Positions 1 to 12,139 are shown, counted from the stretch's first letter. The stretch: DNA of 64,000 nt from Alitta virens (GCA_932294295.1 OW028573.1:18124155-18188154); one strand, 5' to 3'. A program made the numbers and translations. The notes: generated from the letters alone by a model not told the origin.

Positions 1-430
1 AGGGCTTTACGTCCTGTATTTCTGCACCTGCTGGGCTAATTAGGACAGGCAGAGATTATTTTGTGTTATGTTGAAAGAACTGGTATCATAAAAACGGATC
101 ACTAAGACAAAGCTGCATGGGTAGCTGCTATTATCTAATCGAAAATTAGCTGACGACCCATGAGATAGCATTCATTATTTTCTATTGATACACCTATTTG
201 ATCACATTTGCAAGCTGTACAGTTTGTTTTTCCAGGAAACCAATGACTTTAGAGGAAAGTCAGAGAGTAGATTGGGTATCTCAATTTTGTGCATTTGTAT
301 TTTGAAAAAAAAAAAATTAAAAAATTAGTTACGTTATCCACTGTTTAGCTCCAATCCAACACCCTATACTTGAGCTTTCTCTGTTGAGGTGCTCCATTTA
401 AAATGCCTTATAGTGACATAGCTTCCAAGA

Positions 431-693
431 CCCTGATAACATGCTTCATCGGCCCGGTGTTGGCCCGGTGTTGGCCCGGTGTTGGCCCGGTGTTGGCCCG
501 GTGTTGGCCCGGTGTTGGCCCGGTGTTGGCCCGGTGTTGGCCCGGTGTTGGCCCGGTGTTGGCCCGGTGTTGGCCCGGTGTTGGCCCGGTGTTGGCCCGG
601 TGTTGGCCCGGTGTTGGCCCGGTGTTGGCCCGGTGTTGGCCTAACGTCACCCACATGGGGCCAACGTCAATCCAATGTCAGATGCTATCTGGG
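431..693. mobile_element. Miniature TIR element carrying an expanded 11-bp repeat
   Basis: The left end (CCCTGATAACATGCTTC) and right end (GATGCTATCTGGG) match in inverted orientation the ends of two other elements in this window, at 1116-1233 and 2805-2919. Their shared end is close to CCCAGATAGCATTCCAAAT. Next to the left end is GGCCCGG, which also occurs just inside the left end of the copy at 1116 (TTGGCCCGGAATCG). In this copy that region has expanded into the tandem array at 451-641. No coding capacity is expected, and the target duplication is unclear. Confidence 0.55.
451..641. repeat. 11-bp minisatellite GGCCCGGTGTT, about 17 perfect copies
   Basis: Seventeen uninterrupted units of GGCCCGGTGTT plus four further bases. 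The period is not a multiple of three and the unit has no stop codon in any phase, so all frames stay open and translate as repeats of the LARCWPGVGPV type. Those reading frames are artefacts. The lack of sequence variation between units suggests recent expansion and probable length polymorphism. Confidence 0.95.
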
Positions 694-1115
694 TAAAACC
701 CGCAAAAAAAAGCATTAACCTTCAGAAAATAATTTAATTTAGCTGAGATGCATATTGCCTGTGTTCTTGTCACTTTACTCGGATTAGGTTCCTATAGGTA
801 ACCATGCAGTTTTGCCTTAGCGAACAAATGTTTATTTTGACCAACCTTTTATATATCCCTAGATCAGTGTTTGCAAACTTAAGTTCTGACGATTCTTAAG
901 TTTCAACCTTAGTTAAAACTGTTGTGTTTGGTTGAATATGTCAGTTTGTTTTGTTTGTTGCATCTTGTATACTATTGTTGCACACTGTTTTTTGCCAATT
1001 CACAACCTCCCATGAAATTGACACAATTTACAATTATTTTCCAAAAATACCTTTAATTGAATTATTGAATGATATTGGGTAGATGTCAGGTAAATCCCTC
1101 ATAGTCAGGATATAA

Positions 1116-1233
1116 CCCTGATAGCATTCCGAAATTGGCCCGGAATCGTTTCTTTATAGGCCACTGTTGGTACAATATCGAATCACATCGCCAATGTCGT
1201 GCAGACATTAAAACGATTTGGAATGCTATCTGG
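1116..1233. mobile_element. Miniature TIR element, family copy 2
   Basis: About 118 bp. It begins CCCTGATAGCATTCCGAAAT and ends with GATTTGGAATGCTATCTGG, which is close to the reverse complement of the start. The interior is non-coding. It shares ends and the internal phrase TATAGGCCACTGT with the copy at 2805-2919. Confidence 0.65.
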
Positions 1234-1792
1234 AAACAAACAGATGTGGGCAGTTAGATCCTGAGGCTTTGATTTCACCAACACTCCTCAACCCAGTGTT
1301 CTCCTTAACTAACTGCTCCGAAGTGGGCACAGATCCTTAAGCAACTGATCCCCAAGTACAAAGATCGCAAAGCTAGTGCACCTCAAATGTGTGCAGGATG
1401 AAACAGACTACCTTATTGAATATTCATTATACCTATTTAGCAAAATTAAAATCAGCATCTATCATTCACATTGATTAGTACAGTCTGCCGGATTGTTCTA
1501 GCATACATAAATACATAACATAATGGAAGATTTACTGTGAAATTTAAGGTCCAATGTAAAATGTGTAAAATGACACGTTATATATATTGATAAGAATGAA
1601 TATGTTTAACTCTGTCCATCATGGAAGATATCTTCTGTGAAAACTCATCTGTCTACTAAATTTCTTTAATATTTAAAAGTCAGCAGATTCAATTCTAGAC
1701 CTTTATCCTGTGCTTATTTCTGATGAATTTGCTTAATATATCGAGTTACCTTGTGAAGACGAAATGAAAATAATATTCAATTTATATTTCAG

Positions 1793-4700
1793 TTGTATGT
1801 GGACAGAACAAATATCATGGAATGTGTCAGTGAAGCTTACAATGTCTCTGCAGCTAATATAACAAGAGAGCATGTATATAATGCAACCATACTGACTGGA
1901 CTGTGTACAGACCTCAATGGCCCAACATCGTACTTTCCAGAGGTAATGCTTTTGTGAACTAAAATGCAAACTGTAATCAAATAATCCTATTATACTTCTG
2001 TAACATAATGATAATGCTTTACTATAAAAAAGAGAAGTTCAAACCAGCTGGATTTTAGCTAACTTAAGCTGTTGTGCATTTGTTCTATATACCCATGGTA
2101 GAAACACATAAACATTATAACTGGCTATATCTGTACAGTATAACCTTACGTTAAGGATTGGATTAATAAATTAAAAAAATTTCCAGTAATAATACACCTT
2201 TATTTATTATCAGCAATTTCTTTTCAGTATTTTACATTGTGCGTCCTGTTGGCCATGGTCTCCAGTGCAGTTTTCCTTCGAACAACCAATGTTGTCAAAC
2301 TCGTCACCCTCATCCTGATTGTTCTCACTTACATTCTTCTGGTGGAGCTTGTTTGTTCCCAGATTTTCATCAACAGAGATCTGCTGCTCCGAGCATATGC
2401 TGAGTGAGTCACATTTATCTATCTATTAATACAACATTATTAATATTTATATGATGCCTACATTGTACATAAATGAAACATGGTGTTGCCAGGCAGGCAG
2501 GCAGGCAAGAGGACAGAGGAAGATATATAGGCCATCTAAAAATGGTTGAATCTAGACAGCCATTGGCGGTATTGCGACCTACTATTGGCTAAAATATACC
2601 CATGATTGGTGGCATCCCTTTGTGGGTTTACAGCGGTTACCAGCAATTCTGGCTTTTTAATTTTCAAGAAGAAAGAGTAGTACAGTATTTGTATTAATAT
2701 TTTCAACATTGTTTTTATCATAAAACGAATGAGATAGATGCTAAAATGAAATATCTTGTACCTTCTTTACTATCATATAATTAAGTTCCTAATTACAGAG
2801 CTAACCCAGATAGCATTTCAAATCGGCCTAGCATCGTTTCCATATAGGCCACTGTCTTATTAACATCGCCGACATCGCCGACATCGCCGACATTGAAAGA
2901 ATTTGGAATGCTAACTGGGAACTGCATATATACCTTGATAGCTTAAGTGTAACTTTCCCAGGCTCATGTCAAATCTTTTTGTTTGTTTTTAAGTACTTGC
3001 ATTAACAGCTAATCAAGCATTAATTGAATAGCTAGTTAAGGGTATATAATATGTTGGTCCAGCCTGATTAGATAATTCCACAGGCCACCTGACACCTTTG
3101 TAACTGACCTTACCTGTACTGGTTAATGTGACGAAAATTATATAGACCAGTATCCCCACGAAAATTATATAGACCGGTATCCCCAAGGCGAAGAAATTAG
3201 GGATCTGGCCAGAGTCTGACAGGCAAATGAATGAATAGGTTCTTTAAATAGAAATGGCATTAAGTAGATGTGTATATAGTAGGTAGGTAAGTAATTGCCA
3301 AAAAACAGATGATTCAAACTGAATCTATAATTTGGCAGCAACGACTAGTAAATTATATTATTATAATAAAATTTTATATCCAGGCAAATCGAAAGGAGTC
3401 TCAATGTTTATTCGCAAAGAAAACAGTGAGTTATACTTTAGGTTCAAAATGATTTGCATTAGGCCTACTAATGATGATCTGAATCAGGATGTTCCTCCAT
3501 ATCGTACAAGGAACACTCCTATAAAAAAATTTCTGTTTCAGACAAGTGATTTTTTTCACTGGTGTCCAGCATGGAGTCATAAGCATAATGCTTATGACTC
3601 CATGTGTCCAGTAAACTAACTAACATCACTGTTTGATATATACAATTATTGTCTAAGGAAAAACAATATTGGCCTATTGGCTGATTTCAAACAAAATTTT
3701 GGACGGAAACCAGTAAAACAATCCTTTGTCTGAAACAACCTTTTTTCAGAGTGGAGTGTATTTCTTTTTGAGTGTGCGAAAATATAAAAGCTGCAAGAGT
3801 GTATCAGGCGCAAGATTACGTATACATACTATATTAGCTATACTGTCGTAATTCTTTTCCCTGGTACCCTAATTAGCCATTTAACTGGGTATTCGTGAGA
3901 TATCTCGTCATTATCAATAATCATCACCACTTATCCACTGTTTCAGGTTAGACCTGGATGCTCCCAGTACTACAGTATCATTGCTATGGGTCACAAGAGT
4001 TTTGCTAGTGTTATTCGCAGTGACTCTTTTTGTCCATGCCCAACAAGTGGAATCGACAGCTAGACTAGACTTTCTCTGGAAACTACAGGTGAGTCACTAA
4101 TGGCTGCCCTGTCTGCTCTAAACAGTTTTGTTTCACCACAAGAGCGTGATTGTGTACTGTGTAGAATCTGTAGATCTATATCCAGAGTAAAGTCTTTCAT
4201 GGGCCATGAAGTCTATGCACTGCTCCCGAATTCTTTGTTTTGCTGCCAGTATTATAGACTGTGTAATATGATGACTAATTAGTGATATGATGATATGATA
4301 TAATGACTTCCCTGCAAACACAAGTAAATTGTGACAATCTTATCACAACATTTGTATAATTTTGTCACAATATTGTAGATCACATTGTCGCAGTATGAAA
4401 GTGTGGACCCTAGAAAAGTGTGCAGCAACATTTCTTATAATATTCCCAAAAACATTATGAATATATTATTAGAACAATCAGATTATTTATATAAGTAATC
4501 CTTCAAATACAATATTGTGCGAATATTTATACAGCATTGACATGTTTAACTAACATTTTGAGAGTATTGCAGATCATATTGTCACCACATTAAAGTGTCC
4601 ACAGTAGAAACATTATTGCACGTGTTTCCCTGAAATATAGCCAGAAGATACTTATTACATTGATATTATTGTATTGAACAAATACTGTGACTACTTGCAG

Positions 4701-7700
4701 AACATATTGTCACAAGATTGAAGTGTGGACCCTGAACCCTTTTAAGCAATATTTTCCAAATATTAAGAACAAAGATTTTGACAATATTTTATAACATGAT
4801 TTAGATTTCTGAAATAAGGAGAGAAAATCTTTATTTTCAAATGAATATGCGATCAATATCTGGCAGTTATCAAACTTCAACAAAACTGCAATTAATTCTT
4901 TTAATACTGAATATATAAATTGAAATAGTTGGTGAGCATTCACAGTGATGTATCTCTCCACATCATGTCTTTTTGTCAGCCAGGCTCATGATTAGGTCCA
5001 CTTCTACATCAGTATACACCTCTGAAAATTACAATAAAAAAAGAAGTTTAAATTGAAACTCAGCATAAGCTATATAATTATTTACATTTGCATGACATCA
5101 GTGACTGTGTTGTCATCCATTTATGGTGTTGCAAATTCTTGAGGGGCTGACCGGGCAACAAACATATCACATTTCGAAGGGAATTAATCTTCATTTGTTT
5201 CTCCAAAGACTTATCTCTGACAACGCTACAAAAAATTATAAAAATACCAACCTATTTCACAGATGTTCCTGGGTTTTGTTGCTGAGACTTGAAAACTCTC
5301 TCCATATCAAAATGGAGATGCATATAATCCCTAGATGGCATTTGTAAATTTAAATTAATATTTTCATAATGTGAATAAAAACATTGCAGCAATGTTTTTA
5401 ATGATATTTTTTTTAATATTGCACAGACATCATTACAACATACATTTTATCATTTACCTAATTTTGTGACAATATTATTTGAGCATGATGTAACATTATG
5501 ATAGTGTGGACCTAGAAATAGTTGCATCATTAATCATATATTAACAAAACATTATAGAAATAATGGCAGAACACATTTTCATAAGGTGAATAAAATCCTT
5601 ATTGCAATGTGTTTAATAACTTTTTTTTTTAAATATGGCACAGATAATTTTACAACATCTACATTAACAAAGTTAAATAATGTTGTGGCAATATTATTTG
5701 AGCATAATGTAACAATATGAAAGTGTGGACCCTAGAAATGCTTGCGGCAATATTATAAATCATATCATCACGAATTATTATCAAAATGGTTTAACCATGT
5801 AAATTATATTATACAATGTTGTCTCAACATTTACACAATCTGTTTTGGAACATTTATGTCAAATATTGTCCTAATGAGTGAGTTCTAATATTATTCAAAA
5901 GTTGTCGTGTTTACAGGGTTATTAGATTGACTATAATTAACCTAGTCCTAGGTTGGATAATGGTGAGCCTGTTTCTACACCAATATACCATAAATCGAAA
6001 GTAACTGCCACCACACACAAATGCAAACAGAAACCGAAGAAAAATCTCATAATAGTGTATGATATTTTGCAAAACCAATGGAACTATCTTTGCATCGATG
6101 AAATTGCAATTGGCAAAGCACGAAACTGAGGGAAAAGTCGCCATTGTTTTTTGTCTTTTCACAAGTCACAATGTTTTTGCATTCACAAGTCACAAATGTT
6201 TTTACATTCACAAATCACCGATGTTTTTGCATTCACAAATCACCAATGTTTTTGCATTCATAAGTCACCTTTGAGCCACCAATCTTTTGTCATTGACAAA
6301 ACAAGTCATTAATGTTTTTTCATTCAGGCTAATGAGGAAAAAGAGGAAATGGAGAGCATCCGGGCATACAACATGAAGCTTGTCAGCAACATCCTTCCCA
6401 TGCACGTGGCCCAGTACTTCATGAAGGCTCAGCACAATAAAGACGAGGTATACTGACTGACATTTCCTAAAGGACACTCATTTATCAGTCAGAAAATTAT
6501 GTTTCTTGTATTACTCTTATTGTTATGTTGCTAATTGACAGGATGTTTATTACCAAGACTGTGAGAGTGCCTGTGTCTTGTTTGCCACTATCACCAACTT
6601 CTCGGAATTCTACATGGAGTTGGAAGGAAACAATGAAGGCGTTGAGTGCCTTAGACTTCTAAATGAGATCATTGCTGATTTTGATGAGGTAAGATCAAAT
6701 TTTTCATGTAATTGTAGTTCAAGGTATGACAGGCTATTCGAGACCTCAGTCAGCACATAAAATTGTGTACAAGGGTTAAGAGAGCAGTTAAGTAGTAATT
6801 AAGAAGAAAAAACTGTGGTTTGATTGAGAGGAAGCGAGGAGTATTCCATGCCATGTTACATATTACCTACACTTGTTGGATCTCATGATCTCATTAAAAA
6901 CACCCTCGCACGGACCGAGGATGATTAATAAGCAAGTTGCAGAGATCACACCTAGCTAGTGACTCCATAATGCACGTTACCTGTAATTTTACTGGTGAAG
7001 GTACAACGCCCTGTTTTCCTCCTTTATCTACATAAGCAGATTCAAACACTGTGCTCCACTTCTTCCAAACAAAGACATTAACTCTAATGGCCATATTCCT
7101 TTTCAGATTTTAGAGGGCCCAGCCTTCCAACCCATAGAGAAGATCAAGACAATAAGCACCACATACATGGCTGCTGCTGGTCTGAATGCCACCTGCAATG
7201 AAGATGTGGAGAAAAACCTGGTGGCTGTTGCCGAGTATGCTTTGACTATTCAGAAACAACTGCAATATGTCAATGAACACTCTTGGAACAACTTCAAGCT
7301 TCGCATAGGTTCGTTTCAATATTAATTTGTAATTTGGCAACTGTCGCATTAACTGTTTCTGAATTTTTTCTGGCTGTTTAAACCTTTTGCAATTGATTGG
7401 AAGGAAGGAGAAAAATTCATCTTTTACCTGTAATACGGCTTATGGTTATTCTGCCATGTTAACATCTTAGTACAGCACAGTAACATGCCTTTTTGTAATG
7501 TACAGGTATCAATGTGGGGCCCTGTGTGGCAGGTGTCATCGGTGCCAGAAAACCCCATTATGACATTTGGGGCAATGCGGTCAACGTTGCCAGCCGAATG
7601 GACAGTACCGGTAAACCGGACCACATCCAAGTCACTCCCGAAGTATACAACATTCTCTCGAAACAAGGATATGTGTTTGAATGTCGAGGTCTTGTCAATG

Positions 7701-7750
7701 TCAAAGGAAAAGGGGAAATGCTGACCTATTTCTTACTTGGCAAGTCCTGA
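1793..7750 (+). CDS. Membrane adenylyl cyclase, 3' part (second membrane cassette and C2 domain)
   Basis: Makes cAMP from ATP at the plasma membrane, typically under G-protein control. Exons: 1793-1942, 2228-2403, 3947-4088, 6328-6447, 6542-6688, 7107-7308, 7506-7750; phases agree at every junction. The 393 visible residues start in an extracellular loop with three N-glycosylation sequons (NVS, NIT, NAT). Three hydrophobic segments follow in exons 2 and 3, then a complete C2 catalytic domain ending GKS-stop. Conserved C2 residues are present: the Lys of EKIKTI, the Asp, Asn and Arg of [19 protein letters not shown], and the Lys of VKGKGEM. The phrases [18 protein letters not shown] and [19 protein letters not shown] are closest to my knowledge of vertebrate ADCY5/6, but the subtype is inference. 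One oddity is [10 protein letters not shown] where most relatives have KTIGSTYMAA. The 5' half, with C1, lies outside the window. Confidence 0.93.
2805..2919. mobile_element. Miniature TIR element, family copy 3
   Basis: Lies in cyclase intron 2. It begins CCCAGATAGCATTTCAAATC and ends with ATTTGGAATGCTAACTGGG, the approximate reverse complement. Inside is a 9-bp tandem repeat, (ACATCGCCG) times three. It shares TATAGGCCACTGT with the copy at 1116-1233. Confidence 0.65.
3563..3611. repeat. 35-nt perfect palindrome flanked by 7-bp direct repeats
   Basis: Two 17-nt arms (CATGGAGTCATAAGCAT and its exact reverse complement) surround a single A at 3587. The palindrome, 3570-3604, is bracketed by TGTCCAG at 3563-3569 and again at 3605-3611. 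It could also be read as an 8-bp duplication GTGTCCAG, because the last G of the palindrome is shared. It lies in cyclase intron 2 and belongs with the palindromes at 29130 and 31888. Confidence 0.9.
4340..5900. repeat. Diverged repeat array in cyclase intron 3
   Basis: The phrase AAGTGTGGACCCTAGAAA recurs in varied form near 4400, 4592, 4721, 5503 and 5720. Each copy sits near phrases such as ATTGTGACAATATT, GAGCATAATGTAACA and AACATTATAGAAATA. Spacing is irregular and divergence is high, so this is an old tandem or nested repeat rather than a clean satellite. No coding sequence is visible. Confidence 0.6.
6161..6327 (+). repeat. 25-bp minisatellite ending in the exon 4 splice acceptor
   Basis: Units of about 25 bp (ACAAGTCACAAATGTTTTT followed by RCATTC) lie at 6161-6184, 6185-6209, 6210-6234 and 6235-6259. 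After a degenerate stretch, a last unit lies at 6301-6325. That last unit is followed directly by AG, giving the acceptor TTTTTTCATTCAG before cyclase exon 4 at 6328. The other units continue with AC or AT instead of AG. Confidence 0.8.
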
Positions 7751-7914
7751 CCTTCACCTGTTTGCTGCTGCTATATTGACATTTCTTTATAGATATATTT
7801 TTTAAACTTTGCCCAAATGCCATGAAATTGCTGTACATGTTGTTGAAATTCATATATTTATTATTTGTACATATTATGTACATAGATAAAACACCTATTA
7901 TCCTTGCCTGCAGT

Positions 7915-8044
7915 AATAAAGCCGTTAAAAATACTTTCGTACCGGCATCAGTTGCTTTTCTCAATCGTTTGATGTGATTTGTACTAATATTTCTCACCTG
8001 TTGCTGTGCCAACAAAATCTAATTTCACCTCGGTGACCAATAAA
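7915..8044 (+). terminator. Poly(A) signals of the adenylyl cyclase gene
   Basis: AATAAA occurs at 7915-7920 and again at 8039-8044. These are 165 and 289 bp after the cyclase stop codon, a normal short 3' UTR. Which one is used cannot be told from sequence. Confidence 0.6.
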
Positions 8045-10165
8045 TATACTTGACTGAAAATTTCTATCTAACGTCTTCGATGTCCTCTTTCAATTATGTC
8101 ACTGGTAAATTAATCGAAGCTGAAATATTGAATACAAAAATAATGTGTTATGAAACAAATGATCTACCCTGGGCCCTAAAAATTCATGATATTCGTGCTA
8201 CAAACTTCTTCATAGTACCTACAGTACGAGTTTCCTCACTAAAAATGTATTTAATAATCAGTGTTGCTCGTGGTGCAGGTGCACCACAATTTACAGTCTT
8301 GATATGAGATATGTCATGGACAGGATGGAAGATATCAATCCCCGAAGTATTACAAAAATTAATGAGATTTGAAAAAATTTGATTGCTGAAATATTATGCC
8401 ATTTTGATCAAATTCCCATCTCCGTTAACAATTGTCCGCATAAATACAAATGAAAGGATTGAAAAAAGCATCACTATGCGCCATAATTGGATAATTCCTG
8501 TCCATTTATCTAAAGGTCTAAATATAACACAATAAGTGCTAAAACTATAGTGGCCTGCATTGAATTTCATTGCTGTGACCCTTTTTGTTTTACTAGATGT
8601 TTCATTGAAGATCATCGTGCATGTTGTATACCGCAAACCAGCAGTCTTGAAGCAAGACCCTTGATCAGGGCTCTACGCAGGAGAGGGTCTTGGTGAATTC
8701 AGGGGAGCAAGGAATTTGACTTTGTATATTAGTTTATTTAATTATAAAAATACAATTCATCTACTCACAGTACGTAATAAAGTTATACAACACCATATTC
8801 GAGCTTTTTCGAAGTACTACTTGCTTCGTCGGTAAGTTTAAATGAACACGTGTAGTGATTGACCTACTTCCACGGCTTATCTCTCCATGTATTCATATCC
8901 CTCAGACCCTCGCCTGCGACTCGACCTGAGTGTCTGTATTCAGACTGGTAAGTCTCACTGGACTTGGCTTAATATAGGTTACTTATTTTGCATAAATGAC
9001 TATTGTTACAGCCTGGGGGGCTGCCGAGAGCTCAGAGGAAGTTCAAGCACTGTCCACAATATCCAAATATCCAGTATAACTATCCAATATTCTATATCCA
9101 GTAATATCCAATAATATATATGATCCGTGACACTGGAAGCAGTAAAACCAAATTAAACAATAGCTATACAATACAATCTTTTATAGTTTAGATAATGCAA
9201 TAATATATGACAATAATAATAAAGTAAATTTACCTTCTTTGCCCACCATAATCTATTAAGTTCCAATACTGTGCTTGTGACTGTGCTTGTGACGTTGCCA
9301 GCAGCATAGTATGTATTTTGTAGAAGGTCTCACAGATCAAATTGGTGCATTTGTAGCACTTTAAATATTTCGATACCCCAGTTTATGGTACAGAGAGTAT
9401 GACCCATTGGCATAGTAGCAAAAGTGTACTCATAAGTTCCAGATGAATATTATTGTGTAACCCCATTTTTAATCTAATAATTATATTCAACCAAAACAAA
9501 TTGGGCTCTAAAATATATTCATTATTGGCCATTGTCACCGGTCACATATCATCAATTCTTGGACTGTTAATGCACGGTTGTTAATTCACCAGCCTTTTCA
9601 ATATTCGTTTAAATCAGCTAAATCAAAGTATGAAAAGGAGCAATGAATATTTCTACTGATCACTTTTGCCCGAAATACTCTTTGTAAAAAGTTATTTTCA
9701 TTTATTTCATGCAAAAACAATACAGTGAATGCACTATTTTGACTGGTTAAGTTAACTTTATCAAGCAATCAATCAAAATTAGGATACATAGCAGTTGGGT
9801 GGCCTATTGGCAAGCTCTGCTGTAGGTCCCAGGGTCGATCCCCAGCCTGACCATGCTAGATGTCAATCGCTGAGCGTTAAATTGGAGGTAGTAAAGTACC
9901 CCACCCGTGGAGTAATTGTGTAACATGGTATCAACTCCAAGCCTTAATATCTAATCATTATGTCTGCCTCTTGCAGCTGATCATATGAGCTGACTAAGGT
10001 TCAGACCCAATAGCACTGAGACCGACAATTATAATAGAGATATCCCCACAAGTTAAAAAAAGTCAATGCACTCTGCTCATAACCATTGAATTTCATTGTT
10101 GTGTTTTTTTTGTTTTTTGTTTTTCACAAGGTGGCTCCCTCGACAGCGGCAAACTTATTGCCTTG
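8045..10165. other. Intergenic stretch between the cyclase and the Harbinger element
   Basis: No exon or conserved protein is recognisable. Near 9055-9120 there is a short run of ATCCA-type imperfect repeats. A tRNA-derived SINE-like segment lies at 9788-9990. A T-rich run with TTTTGTTTTT precedes the Harbinger element at about 10100. Confidence 0.6.
9788..9990 (+). mobile_element. tRNA-derived SINE-like segment
   Basis: The head resembles a tRNA with RNA polymerase III internal promoters: an A-box-like TGGCCTATTGG at about 9800 and a B-box-like GGGTCGATCCCC at about 9832-9843. An unrelated body follows, with GGAGGTAGTAAAGTACCCC. It does not read as an intact functional tRNA gene. The 3' end is uncertain. 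Confidence 0.5.
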
Positions 10166-10210
10166 AGGCCCCTTCACACTTAGCCGGATCAGAGGCCAGA
10201 GTGTCCCGGA
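10166..10210 (+). repeat. Left terminal inverted repeat of the Harbinger element
   Basis: Starts AGGCCCCTTCACACTTAGCC. The reverse complement of 14653-14697 starts AGGCGCCTTCACACTTAGCC, and both end at GTCCCGGA. About four fifths of the 45 positions match by eye. Confidence 0.9.
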
Positions 10211-10559
10211 ATGTAATTTCATTGAATCTGGGGCGGTCTGGGCAAAAAAGTTGAGAAATGTCAACAAACGAAATATTTGGCGGTGTGGACACGAAGGCAA
10301 GACGGTGGCGACACGGAGCAACACGGCCATTACATGGATGTGTAGGGTTACTACAAGGTTATGTACGGCTGAAACACGGTGGTGCCCGGTGAACCAAGGA
10401 ACAAGCCACGGTTGTTGCCAGAGGTAACACGGCTGGGCCGGATGAGGGCGGAGTGAACCGGATGTTACACGGGGCCTTTACGGATATACCCGATCTTTAC
10501 ACGATCTTACTACGATATCACTATGGAATTGAGCGGTTTTCACCCGGATCGCTCTGAAA

Positions 10560-11894
10560 TTGGTATTTAAACTGGCTGCGTTCCACTGTCCATCATTCCA
10601 CTTCAGACTACCATACTGCAAAGGTGTTGCTGCTACTACAGAAGAATTGGATATGTCTTTATCACACTACGACAGGGTGGAATTGGATGTGAAGTACCTG
10701 GACATGCAAGTCCAGCTACTTACTGCTGCTAATGATATAATTCTGCAAGAAGAACAGAGACTTCAAGTTGATGCAGTGAGGGCCACAACAACAACTGATG
10801 AAGATGACTTATTACAAAATGCTGGTGCACCGAGAAGAAGAAGAAGAAGGCGAATGTGGGTGCGACCTTGGCTCCTAAGAAGACCTCTTTATGGGCAGTA
10901 TGAAAAACTGATGGCTGAATTGACTGCAGAAGATTTGGGTGGCTTCAAGAATTTCATGAGGATGGAGCCTGACTTATTTCATGAAGTTCTTGCCAGAGTG
11001 GGACCTAGGATTACAAAGCAGGATACCTTTTTGAGGAGGGCCCTTGAACCTGGATTGAAACTGGCTATTACCTTGTGCTACCTGGGTACGGACAACCGCT
11101 ACATGTCTCTGCAGTATGGATTTAGGGTAGCCTTCAATACCATTTCTATCTTTGTCATCGAAGTCTGCCAGGCCATCATAGATGAGTACTAAGCAGAAGT
11201 GATGCGTTGTCCTGTAAGCCCAGAAGCCTGGAAAGAAGTTGCCAATGGATTCTACAACAGATGGAACTTCCCCCACTGTGTCGGCGCCATTGATGGGAAG
11301 CACGTTGCCATCAGATGTCCATGAAGTCTGGATCCCTGTTCTACAACTACAAGGGATTTTTCTCTATTGTCCTACAATATTGGATTACCTGAACCAGATA
11401 ACCTGCCTAATGATGACCAGCCAGTGCCTTACTTCATAATTGGGGATGATGCCTTTGCACTGCAGACTTGGATGAAGAAGCCTCTGCCTCAAAGGAACAT
11501 GACCATGGAAGACCGAATCTTCAACTACAGACTTTCTAGAGCTAGACGGGTGGTAGAGAATGCCTTTGGACTTTTGGCTGCCAGGTTCAGGTGTCTCCTC
11601 ACAACAATGCCTCAAAGTCCTGACAGAGTGTGCACCATAACTCTTGCTTGCTCTGTGTTGCACAACCTACTGAGGATGAAGTATCAAACTGCTCAAGTGA
11701 ATGCTGTGGACCAGGAAAATGCAGACATCCATGAGATCGTCCCAGGTGCATGGAGGGAGAATGCCAATCTACCAGACATGGGACATGTTTACAGAGGCAA
11801 CACCAACAGAGCAGGCAAGGACATGCGGCAATATTTGGTCAACTATGTGAACTCAGAAGCTGGGAGTGTACCATGGCAACAAGACAAGATTTGA
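10560..11894 (+). pseudogene. Harbinger (PIF-type) transposase, broken
   Basis: A DDE-family nuclease that would cut and paste the element. Family phrases include KNFMRMEPDLFHEVLARVGP, ALEPGLKLAITLCYL, HCVGAIDGKHVAIRCP, PYFIIGDDAFALQTWMKKP, the Glu-bearing ARRVVENAFGLLAARFRCL, and the typical C-terminus GSVPWQQDKI. The likely start is the Met at 10653 (MSLSHYDRVELDVKYLDMQ), or 10560 in the same frame. Three lesions: an in-frame TAA at 11190-11192, a frameshift at about 11322, and a deletion at about 11375-11380. The deletion removes roughly 40 codons, including the segment that carries the second catalytic Asp in relatives. The first Asp (AIDGKH) and the Glu region survive in different frames. 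Non-functional. Confidence 0.9.
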
Positions 11895-12139
11895 AAACAA
11901 CACGAATGATGTAAGTTTGAACATTTAATTATTACGACACTTCAGACATCTGCAGCACACAATTGCAAAAATAGACAGCATTTAATTATTGTCATGCAAT
12001 ACATTGTACGTAAAAAAAAGTAACATTATAATACAATGACCAGTAATTTTAAATGTATCACTTGCTGGTATAATAAAAGTTCATTGTTCATTTCCAGGTG
12101 CACATTACTCGGTTGTGGTAGTTGGAGAAGTTATGGACA

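Larger units (their letters stand above)
1..1792. other. Upstream flank of the cyclase exons, no gene seen
   Basis: I see no convincing exon here. The first recognisable cyclase exon begins at 1793, so earlier cyclase exons must lie to the left of the window. The stretch holds two related miniature elements (431-693 and 1116-1233). Otherwise it is AT-rich sequence with short homopolymer runs. Confidence 0.6.

Noticed and set aside
364..718. Overlapping open frames on both strands encoding GPVLARCWP/GQHRANTGPT repeats
   Set aside because: They arise because the 11-bp minisatellite has no stop in any frame. No start context, splice signals or non-repeat protein similarity.
9788..9870. Possible functional tRNA gene
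   Set aside because: Box A and box B are present, but acceptor and anticodon stems do not pair convincingly and a SINE body follows.
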